Of a stretch of DNA of 15,175 bases, positions 7,715 to 13,562 are shown piece by piece (positions within the stretch are counted from its first letter, which is position 1; every line of letters begins with the position of its first letter). A model generated the notes under the pieces. That model saw only the letters and a list, made by a program, of their open reading frames with translations. It was not told the origin of the DNA and searched no databases. The stretch lies in the NCBI GenBank assembly GCA_030616365.1, contig JAUWXM010000019.1, forward strand, positions 1 through 15,175. Direction: 5' to 3'. Made by a program: the position numbers and the translations under genes. Origin of the DNA: a bacterium. GTDB lineage: Bacteria; UBP18; UBA7526.

Positions 7715-9016
7715 ATGAGGTATCAACAAGCGCTTGAATATCTGGAGAGTTTTCAGAGGTTTGGGATAAGATTAGGATTAAAGAATATAAGAAGACTTCT
7801 TAAATTGCTGGGAAATCCTGAAAGAAGATTAAAAGTCATCCATATTGGAGGAACGAATGGGAAAGGCTCGGTAGGAGCCTTTCTTTTTTATATCCTGAAA
7901 GAGGCAGGCTATAAGGTCGGACTCTATACCTCCCCCCACCTAGTTAACTTCAGAGAAAGAATAAGAACAAATCAGGGTTTAATCTCAAAAAAAGAATTAA
8001 CAAAACAGGTTTTCTTTCTTAAACCACTGATCACCGATCACCGATTACCGATCACCTTCTTCGAAATAACTACTGCCATAGCCTTGAAGTATTTTGCAGA
8101 ACGAAGGGTAGATTTTGCTATCTTAGAGGTGGGGATGGGAGGGAGGTTGGATGCCACCAATGTCACCAAACCTTTGGTCTCAGTGATTACTAATGTTGAT
8201 TTTGAACATACAGAGCATCTGGGAAAAAGTCTTAAGAAAATCGCTTATGAGAAATGTGGAATCATCAAAAAGGGGACACCAGTTATTACTGCGGAGAATA
8301 AGAAAGAAGCATTAAGGGTGATAGAGAATACTTGTCGAAAGAGAAAAGCAAGACTATTTAGGATAGGAAAAGAGATTCTTGTCCAAAGTCCAAAGTCCAA
8401 AGTCCAAAGTCTAAATGACTGGCCAACTGGCCAACTGGCTAACTGGCAAACCTTTAATGTCCAAGGAATTTATAGTAGTTATAGAAATCTGAGGATTTCG
8501 CTCCTGGGCAAGCATCAACTGTTAAATGCTGCCTGCGCTATCGGAGCAGTAGAACTTTTGCAAAGACGATTTAAAATCGGTAGGGAGCAGATGAAAAAAG
8601 GTTTGGCAAAAACTCAATGGCCCGGAAGACTAGAGATTATTAAACTCAAAACTGTTGTTTTAGATGGCGCCCATAATGTAGCAGGGGCAAGGGCCCTTAA
8701 GGAAGCCATCAGGGACTATTTTACTTATGAAAAATTAATCCTCGTTCTGGGCATCCTAAAGGATAAAGATATCAAGGGTGTCACAGCTCAAATAGCACCT
8801 TTAGCCTCTCGGATAATTATTACCAAGCCCCAGACTCCTCGGGCAGCAGAACCAGAAGAGATAGCCATGGTAGCAAAGAAATATTCAGGTTCCATAGTGA
8901 TTAAAGAAAGAGTCTCTCAAGCGATTGAATATGCTCTCTCTTGTGTAACGAGGAGGGATATAGTTCTTATTACTGGCTCGCTCTATACTGTGGGCGAAGC
9001 AACAAAAGCAATTTAA
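7715..9016 (+). CDS. folC: Bifunctional folylpolyglutamate synthase / dihydrofolate synthase
   Basis: FolC is a Mur-ligase-family cytoplasmic enzyme that adds L-glutamate to dihydropteroate and then to tetrahydrofolates, using ATP. The 433-residue product shows the P-loop GGTNGKGS (residues 45-52), YTSPHLVNFRERI, the EVGMGGRLDATN motif, TNVDFEHTEHLG, the KHQLLNA segment, PGRLEI, and DGAHN in the C-terminal domain. ATG 7715 (MRYQQALEYLESF) is chosen because the homologous N-terminus begins there. The frame extends back to a GTG at 7646, but those codons come from the GC-rich structured segment. No good Shine-Dalgarno site precedes 7715. Two in-frame patches are translated short tandem repeats: residues about 105-115 (ITDHRLPIT) and about 223-246 (SPKSKVQSLNDWPTGQLANW). 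Both lie between conserved motifs, probably in surface loops. A terminator follows the gene. Confidence 0.94.
   Translation: MRYQQALEYLESFQRFGIRLGLKNIRRLLKLLGNPERRLKVIHIGGTNGKGSVGAFLFYILKEAGYKVGLYTSPHLVNFRERIRTNQGLISKKELTKQVFFLKPLITDHRLPITFFEITTAIALKYFAERRVDFAILEVGMGGRLDATNVTKPLVSVITNVDFEHTEHLGKSLKKIAYEKCGIIKKGTPVITAENKKEALRVIENTCRKRKARLFRIGKEILVQSPKSKVQSLNDWPTGQLANWQTFNVQGIYSSYRNLRISLLGKHQLLNAACAIGAVELLQRRFKIGREQMKKGLAKTQWPGRLEIIKLKTVVLDGAHNVAGARALKEAIRDYFTYEKLILVLGILKDKDIKGVTAQIAPLASRIIITKPQTPRAAEPEEIAMVAKKYSGSIVIKERVSQAIEYALSCVTRRDIVLITGSLYTVGEATKAI
8029..8056 (+). repeat. Four 7-base tandem units inside folC
   Basis: Units are GATCACC, GATCACC, GATTACC, GATCACC, end to end. They are translated in frame within FolC between the SPHL region and the FFEITTAIA segment. 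Seven is not a multiple of three, so successive units are read in different frames, yet the gene stays open. Confidence 0.9.
8381..8415 (+). repeat. Five 7-base tandem units inside folC
   Basis: GTCCAAA is repeated four times and followed by GTCTAAA, with no spacers. The repeats encode part of SPKSKVQSL in FolC, just before the second, 8-base array. Confidence 0.93.
8418..8449 (+). repeat. Four 8-base tandem units inside folC
   Basis: Units are ACTGGCCA, ACTGGCCA, ACTGGCTA, ACTGGCAA. They begin two bases after the GTCCAAA array. The ACTGG core resembles the ACTGGTT units upstream of trpB at 1096-1109, suggesting one repeat family. Confidence 0.92.
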
Positions 9017-9037
9017 CAATCGAGTCTTCTAAAGATA

Positions 9038-9068
9038 GGGGGAAGGAAAGCCTTCCCCATTTTCATTT
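9038..9068 (+). terminator. Intrinsic (Rho-independent) terminator after folC
   Basis: The stem GGGGAAGG 9039-9046 pairs perfectly with CCTTCCCC 9051-9058 around the loop AAAG. A T-rich tail (ATTTTCATTT, 9059-9068) follows. It lies 22 bases after the folC stop and just before the promoter of the next gene, so it separates two transcription units. Confidence 0.88.
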
Positions 9069-9095
9069 GACTCCTGAGAATATATGTGATATTAT
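9067..9095 (+). promoter_or_regulatory. Sigma70-type promoter for the HTH-transaldolase gene
   Basis: The -35 box TTGACT (9067-9072, 5/6 consensus) and the -10 box TATTAT (9090-9095, 5/6) are separated by exactly 17 bases. Transcription would begin near 9102, giving a leader of about 46 bases that contains the strong ribosome site AAGGAGG. Confidence 0.78.
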
Positions 9096-9114
9096 ATGTT
9101 TTATGATATGCACA
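9085..9114. promoter_or_regulatory. Possible operator overlapping the -10 box and transcription start
   Basis: TGTGATAT (9085-9092) faces an imperfect inverted copy, ATATGCACA (9106-9114), and TGATAT also recurs directly at 9087-9092 and 9104-9109. The position over the -10 box suits a repressor. The adjacent gene encodes a DeoR-type DNA-binding domain, so autoregulation is plausible. AT-rich DNA yields such patterns by chance, hence low confidence. Confidence 0.3.
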
Positions 9115-9147
9115 AGTGAGCCTGAATGAGAATTAAGGAGGCCCAAA

Positions 9148-9990
9148 ATGTTTAATAGTCAAAGACACGAAGAGATACTAAAGGTCTTGGAAGAAAAAGG
9201 AAGCATAACTGTAGAGGAACTAAGCAAATCATTAAAGGTTTCCCCCTCCACCATCAGGAGAGATCTGGAAGAGATGGAGGGAGAGGGTCTCTTAAAGAGA
9301 ACCCATGGAGGAGCAACAAGAGAGAGAAAAGAAAGAGTCCGAGGAATGAAGATATTCCTCGATACTGCTAATGTGGAAGAGATAAAAAAGGCAAAAGATT
9401 TTGGGATTATCGATGGGGTGACTACCAACCCCTCATCAATAGCAAGGGAAGGAAAGAGTCTTGAGGCTCTCATTAAAGAGATTATTAATATAATAGATGG
9501 GCCGATTTGTGTGGAACCAGTAGCCAGCGAGACAGAGAAGATCGTTTCTGAGGCTGAAGGGTTAGTTAGGCTCCATAAGAATATAGTAATTAAGATTCCC
9601 ATTACCCCGGAGGGTCTAAAGGCAGTTAGATCCTTAAGCAAGAAGGGAATAAAGACTGGGGTGACCTTGGCCTTCTCTTCTTCTCAGGCACTCTTAGCAG
9701 CCAAAGCAGGCGCCACTTATTGCTTTCCCTTTATGGGAAGATTGGATGATATCGGCCAAGAAGGGATAGATGTAGTAAGAGATATTGTCCAGATCTATAG
9801 AAACTATGGCTTCGGAACAGAGGTGATTGTGGCTAGCATTAGAAATCCTCTTCAAGTGGAAAAAGCGGCTTTATCTGGCGCAGGAGGGGTTACTATCCCC
9901 TTTAATGTCCTTGAGAAATTAGTCAAACATCCTCTGACAGATGAGGGAATAGAGAAGTTCTTGAGTGATTGGAAAAAGGTTCCCAAATAG
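9148..9990 (+). CDS. DeoR-type HTH domain fused to a complete transaldolase
   Basis: Residues 1-58 form a DeoR-family winged helix-turn-helix: ITVEELSKSLKVSPSTIRRD, then the family ending LLKRTHGGA. In ordinary DeoR regulators a sugar-phosphate-sensing domain of about 190 residues follows. Here, after a short basic linker (59-66), residues 67-280 are a full small transaldolase of the TalC/MipB/FSA class: MKIFLDTANVEEIKKA, DGVTTNPSSI, the Schiff-base lysine K149 in IVIKIPIT (position 83 of the enzyme part), and AGATYCFPFMGRLDDIGQEG. The enzyme would transfer dihydroxyacetone units between sugar phosphates, or act as a fructose-6-phosphate aldolase. The start at 9148 is firm: AAGGAGG at 9135-9141 with a 6-base spacer. 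An internal ATG at 9346 begins the enzyme exactly but has only GAGG one base away, so a separate enzyme product is uncertain. lptD follows after 26 bases, probably on the same transcript. Confidence 0.92.
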   Translation: MFNSQRHEEILKVLEEKGSITVEELSKSLKVSPSTIRRDLEEMEGEGLLKRTHGGATRERKERVRGMKIFLDTANVEEIKKAKDFGIIDGVTTNPSSIAREGKSLEALIKEIINIIDGPICVEPVASETEKIVSEAEGLVRLHKNIVIKIPITPEGLKAVRSLSKKGIKTGVTLAFSSSQALLAAKAGATYCFPFMGRLDDIGQEGIDVVRDIVQIYRNYGFGTEVIVASIRNPLQVEKAALSGAGGVTIPFNVLEKLVKHPLTDEGIEKFLSDWKKVPK

Positions 9991-10016
9991 CTCTACAAAT
10001 TCGTTTAAGTGAAAAC

Positions 10017-12110
10017 ATGAGACCTAAAGCAATTATCCTATCTGTTATCCTTATTTTGATTCTCTTTGCTTCTTCTGCCCTGGCTCAAGAAGAGGGGGAG
10101 CCCATCTACTGTGAGGCAGATTATATAGAGTACCTGCGCGAAGAGGGGATTATCGTTGCCATTGGCAATGTAAGGATGACCCAGAAGTATACTGTCCTGG
10201 AGGCGGATCTGGTAAAGATGAATATAAAGACCGGTGAGACGGTTGGTGAGGGACATGCCTCTCTCTGGGACGGGATAAGGGAGATAAGAGGAGACTCCAT
10301 TACCTATAATACAAAGACCAAGAAGGGAGAGATAAAGAAGGTGGCCGGCTTTCCGGGATCGACCTATGCCGATCCCTGGTATTTCAAAGGAAAGGAGATG
10401 ATCAAGGTAGAAGAGAACAAGTATAAACTTACCCGAGCAACCTTTACCACTTGTGAACGTCCCTCTCCCCACTATCATTTGTGGACTCATCCGGCCTATG
10501 TCCGCCTGGAGGATAGGATCTGGTTGTATAATGCTGTCTTCTTCTTGGGAAAGGTCCCCCTTCTCTACACCCCCTTCTATACCCGTTCCCTGACCGGGGT
10601 TCCCTATGGATGGGTGATTGTTCCTGGCGAGGATAATAAGAGAGGCTGGACAGTGGAATCGAGATACAATTTTTATTTCCGTCCCCAGGCTTGGAGGAAG
10701 GTCTACCGCTCCCGGGGAACGTTATATGGCGACTATTTAGGAAGAGCAGGCTGGGGGAAGGGATTGGGCTATAAATATACTATCTCGCGGAAAGGAAAGG
10801 ATATAGGGAGTGGAACCCTGTATGGCTACCACATTAGGGAGCATGAGATAAAGAAGTTCGATGACGGTAAATACTATCGGGAACCAGGAGCAATTACTGA
10901 GAGATGGAAAGGACAGCTGCGTTACTCTCATACTCTGACCAAATATACAAATGCTATGGCCTATGCTAATTATATGAGCGTTGATGAGTTCAATAGGGAG
11001 TATGAACCAGAAGCCAAAGAGAGGGTGACCAAGGAATTAGAATATTATGGAGCAGTAACCAGAATCAAGCCCCGCTATTATATGAGGGGTGTGGGACACC
11101 TTAAGGAGTCTTGGGATTCCAGTACTGAGAAGTTCGGTAAGCAAGAACAGAGACTTCCCGAACTGACCTTGGGCACAAGTTATATCAATATCGGTCGTCT
11201 TCCTCTCTACTATAAGGGAAAAGTCCAGACGACGAGCCTCTATACTAAGACTCAGGGGTTTACCGGTTGGAAAGCAGATCTTGTCCAGCATCTTACCACC
11301 CCCATTAAGTTGGGATCCAGGATGGGGGCCTCTCTTACCGGGGGCTATACCCAGCATTTCTACGATCAGACGAATAAGTCAAATAAGGATGATATCTATT
11401 GGGGTACCTATGAAGGGATTGGGAGGTTGAATACCAGGATTACCAGGTATCTTCAGAACGATATAGTCTACAAGTACTCTCAGAATGTCCATGAGCCTAG
11501 CGATGTCTCCTTTGATCCCGGGGCAGGAGTGCGTCAGGTTGCGAGTGCTTTCAGACTACAACTTCCTCCCAAAAGATTGAAGGTAAAACTTTCTACTCTC
11601 TATGATTTTAAGAAAGAGGAAAAGCATTGGGATAAGATAAGGCTTGATTTAAGCCTCTGGCCAACGAAATGGCTGGAATACGATTTCGATGCAGGATATA
11701 GTATTGATAAGCCGAGGAAGATGACCAACCTGGGCAATAGGTTTGAGATCGTGCCCAATAAGTACACCTCCTTCTATTTAGGTCATCGCTTTACCCAGGG
11801 TTCCAATGCCAATGATGTCCACCATCTCTTCAGTGGAGCGAAGTTCTGGTTGGATAGGAAGAAGAAATGGAAATTAACAGTATCAAATAGATTCCGGCAG
11901 GACCCTTTAGACCATGACTTTGAACTGAGGGATATAGGGGCAGAACTCTGGCGGGACCTCCACTGCTGGGAGATGACCTTTTCTTATCGTTATAAGGAGA
12001 GGGCCTATCTTGAGTTAGAGGAACATAAGGTCTGGATTCAGTTCAATGTAAAGGAGTTCCCGGGGCTGAAGGTAGGCCATCAGTCCCAAGTAGATTTGAC
12101 AAAGAATTAA
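10017..12110 (+). CDS. lptD: LPS-assembly protein LptD (OstA/Imp family)
   Basis: LptD is the outer-membrane beta-barrel that, with lipoprotein LptE, inserts lipopolysaccharide into the outer leaflet. The 697-residue product starts with a signal peptide ending SSALA before QEE (cleavage about residue 23). A periplasmic OstA beta-jellyroll follows at about 28-145 (YCEADYIEYL, IGNVRMTQKYTVLEADLVKM). Then comes the conserved TTCERPSPHYHLW, VPLLYTPFYTRSL, and a barrel rich in alternating aromatic strands. Cysteines are C32, C146 and C650 only. They correspond in position to E. coli C31, C173 and one of the C724/C725 pair that form its disulfides. ATG 10017 is preferred over an in-frame upstream start at 9969, because that one would overlap the transaldolase gene and bury the signal peptide. 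The ribosome site is weak, so coupling to the upstream gene is possible. The 3' end carries the ugd promoter. Confidence 0.9.
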   Translation: MRPKAIILSVILILILFASSALAQEEGEPIYCEADYIEYLREEGIIVAIGNVRMTQKYTVLEADLVKMNIKTGETVGEGHASLWDGIREIRGDSITYNTKTKKGEIKKVAGFPGSTYADPWYFKGKEMIKVEENKYKLTRATFTTCERPSPHYHLWTHPAYVRLEDRIWLYNAVFFLGKVPLLYTPFYTRSLTGVPYGWVIVPGEDNKRGWTVESRYNFYFRPQAWRKVYRSRGTLYGDYLGRAGWGKGLGYKYTISRKGKDIGSGTLYGYHIREHEIKKFDDGKYYREPGAITERWKGQLRYSHTLTKYTNAMAYANYMSVDEFNREYEPEAKERVTKELEYYGAVTRIKPRYYMRGVGHLKESWDSSTEKFGKQEQRLPELTLGTSYINIGRLPLYYKGKVQTTSLYTKTQGFTGWKADLVQHLTTPIKLGSRMGASLTGGYTQHFYDQTNKSNKDDIYWGTYEGIGRLNTRITRYLQNDIVYKYSQNVHEPSDVSFDPGAGVRQVASAFRLQLPPKRLKVKLSTLYDFKKEEKHWDKIRLDLSLWPTKWLEYDFDAGYSIDKPRKMTNLGNRFEIVPNKYTSFYLGHRFTQGSNANDVHHLFSGAKFWLDRKKKWKLTVSNRFRQDPLDHDFELRDIGAELWRDLHCWEMTFSYRYKERAYLELEEHKVWIQFNVKEFPGLKVGHQSQVDLTKN

Positions 12111-12124
12111 TTATATGATATATT
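12096..12124 (+). promoter_or_regulatory. Sigma70-type promoter for ugd, overlapping the end of lptD
   Basis: A perfect -35 TTGACA (12096-12101) is followed after exactly 17 bases by -10 TATATT (12119-12124, 5/6). The -35 lies inside the last lptD codons and the -10 falls just past its stop. Transcription would start near 12131, leaving a leader of about 19 bases with GGAGG before the ATG at 12150. Confidence 0.8.
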
Positions 12125-12149
12125 GTAGATTTAAATGGAGGTATACAGG

Positions 12150-13439
12150 ATGAATATTGCTGTTATCGGTTCGGGATATGTTGGCCTGGTAACCGGGACC
12201 TGTCTTGCTGATTTAGGAAATAGGGTCATCTGCGTCGATAACGATGAGGAGAAGATCAAACTTTTAAAGAAAGGGATTATGCCCATCTATGAACCAGGAT
12301 TGGAGGAACTGGTCAGAAGAAACGTTAAGGAGAAGAGACTATCCTTCACTACCAGTATAGAGGAGGGGGTGAGAAAATCAAAGGTCATTTTCATCGCCGT
12401 CGGTACCCCACCCAAGAAGGGCGGGGAGGCGGATTTATCCTATGTGGAGGCGGTCTCCAAGGAGATTGCCAAGAATATGAAGAGTTATAAGGTCATTGTA
12501 GAGAAGAGCACCGTCCCGGTAGAGACTGGGGAGTGGGTGAAGCATACCATTAAGATCAATAATAGGAAGAAGGTCCCCTTTGACGTAGTAAGTAACCCAG
12601 AGTTCTTAAAGGAGGGCTCAGCAATCCATGACTTTATGAATCCAGATAGGATTGTCTTGGGAGTAGAGAGCAAAAGGGCAGAAAAGATTATGACTGAGTT
12701 ATATAAGCCGTTAAAAGGGCCTATGGTAATCACAGACATAAAGAGCGCTGAGATAATAAAACATGCTTCCAACGCCTTTTTAGCCACCAAGATATCCTTT
12801 ATCAATGCCGTGGCCAATCTCTGTGAGAGAACGGGAGCAGATGTACTGCAGGTGGCAGAGGGAATGGGCTATGATAAGAGGATCGGAAGGACCTTTTTGA
12901 ATGCTGGGATAGGCTTTGGGGGCTTCTGTTTTCCAAAAGATCTGGCTGCTTTTAGGCGTATCTCCCATAAACTGGGCTACGATTTCGACCTTTTGAAAGA
13001 AGTAGAAAGGATAAACGAGGCTCAAAAGAAGCTTATACTGGAAAAAATAGAGAAAGCCCTTTGGACCCTGAACCATAAGACGATTGGCATCCTGGGGCTT
13101 TCCTTTAAACCCAATACCGATGATTTAAGATATGCTCCCTCCTTAGATATTATTAAAGCCCTACAGAAAGAGGGAGCGAGAATAAAGGTCTTCGATCCTG
13201 CGGCTATGGAGAAGGCTAAGAAGATTTTAAAAAAAGTCCAGTTTTGTCAAGATGCTTACCAGGTAGCTAAGGGGAGCGATTGTTTGGTTATCTTGACAGA
13301 GTGGAATGAGTTTAAGGAATTGGACTTGAAGAAGATTAAAAGGTTACTCAAAACATCGGTCATTATTGATGGAAGGAATATCTATGAGCCAAAAAAGATG
13401 AAGAGATTGGGTTTCAAATATCAGGGAATGGGGAGGTAA
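12150..13439 (+). CDS. ugd: UDP-glucose 6-dehydrogenase
   Basis: This enzyme oxidises UDP-glucose to UDP-glucuronate with two NAD+, providing acidic sugar precursors for capsule, LPS or exopolysaccharide. The 429-residue product has the N-terminal Rossmann motif IGSGYVG, VGTPP, EKSTVPVETG, SNPEFLKEGSAIHDFMNPDR, the catalytic cysteine C260 in GFGGFCFPKD, K204 in IIKHASNAF, and the C-terminal GLSFKPNTDDLR. C260 and K204 match the Streptococcus pyogenes enzyme numbering. ATG 12150 is chosen over an in-frame ATG at 12135 because GGAGG (12137-12141) is then a ribosome site with an 8-base spacer, and because the family begins MNIAVIGSGYVG. Some members use GDP-mannose or UDP-N-acetyl sugars, but UDP-glucose is the best call. 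It heads a polysaccharide-precursor cluster with its own promoter. Confidence 0.93.
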   Translation: MNIAVIGSGYVGLVTGTCLADLGNRVICVDNDEEKIKLLKKGIMPIYEPGLEELVRRNVKEKRLSFTTSIEEGVRKSKVIFIAVGTPPKKGGEADLSYVEAVSKEIAKNMKSYKVIVEKSTVPVETGEWVKHTIKINNRKKVPFDVVSNPEFLKEGSAIHDFMNPDRIVLGVESKRAEKIMTELYKPLKGPMVITDIKSAEIIKHASNAFLATKISFINAVANLCERTGADVLQVAEGMGYDKRIGRTFLNAGIGFGGFCFPKDLAAFRRISHKLGYDFDLLKEVERINEAQKKLILEKIEKALWTLNHKTIGILGLSFKPNTDDLRYAPSLDIIKALQKEGARIKVFDPAAMEKAKKILKKVQFCQDAYQVAKGSDCLVILTEWNEFKELDLKKIKRLLKTSVIIDGRNIYEPKKMKRLGFKYQGMGR

Positions 13440-13445
13440 AATGAA

Positions 13446-13562
13446 TCCCGTACCTTCTACAATGTTTTATAATATTTATCTTTTGAAAATAGAAGTGAGA
13501 AATTTTGTATCAGTTTTACTGCGTAAATACAAAATCTTATCGAATTATAAGGAAGGTGCGGG
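13446..13562. mobile_element. Candidate 117-bp MITE-like insertion with inverted ends and a 5-bp direct repeat
   Basis: The ends are inverted copies: CCCGTACCTTCT (13447-13458) and GGAAGGTGCGGG (13551-13562), with 10 of 12 positions complementary and the other two G-T. ATGAA occurs immediately outside both ends (13441-13445 and 13563-13567), like a target-site duplication. Inside are TTATAAT 13467-13473 with ATTATAA 13544-13550, and the perfect 9-bp pair ATTTTGTAT 13502-13510 with ATACAAAAT 13527-13535. The latter encloses CAGT-TTT-ACTG (13511-13521). No transposase is encoded. Removing the segment plus one ATGAA copy would put GGGGAGG (13430-13436) four bases before the dehydratase ATG. The alternative is a native structured leader or riboswitch-like RNA. 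A perfect TATAAT (13468-13473) without a good -35 could be an internal promoter. Confidence 0.55.

Noticed and set aside
7589..7715. TGTTA at both ends of the trpA-folC spacer as a target-site duplication
   Set aside because: The copies do not abut the inverted arms (7598 and 7686), and removing the interval would not restore a sensible trpA end. Five AT-rich bases recur easily by chance.
8381..8449. CRISPR-like array in folC
   Set aside because: Units are 7-8 bases with no spacers, and the stretch is translated as part of FolC.
8941..9129. 62-codon frame overlapping the end of folC
   Set aside because: It is in another frame of folC, runs through the terminator hairpin, has no ribosome site, and shows no recognisable protein features.
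9159..9641. Long antisense open frames (also 3072-3536, 10038-10490 and 11037-11357)
   Set aside because: They lie wholly opposite well-supported genes and show no family motifs, consistent with shadow frames of purine-rich coding strands.
9969..10016. Upstream LptD start overlapping the transaldolase gene
   Set aside because: The signal peptide starts at the ATG at 10017. A 16-residue extension before it would spoil it.
12135..12149. Upstream ugd start (ATG 12135)
   Set aside because: This ATG overlaps the GGAGG that serves ATG 12150, and the predicted transcript would begin only about four bases before it.
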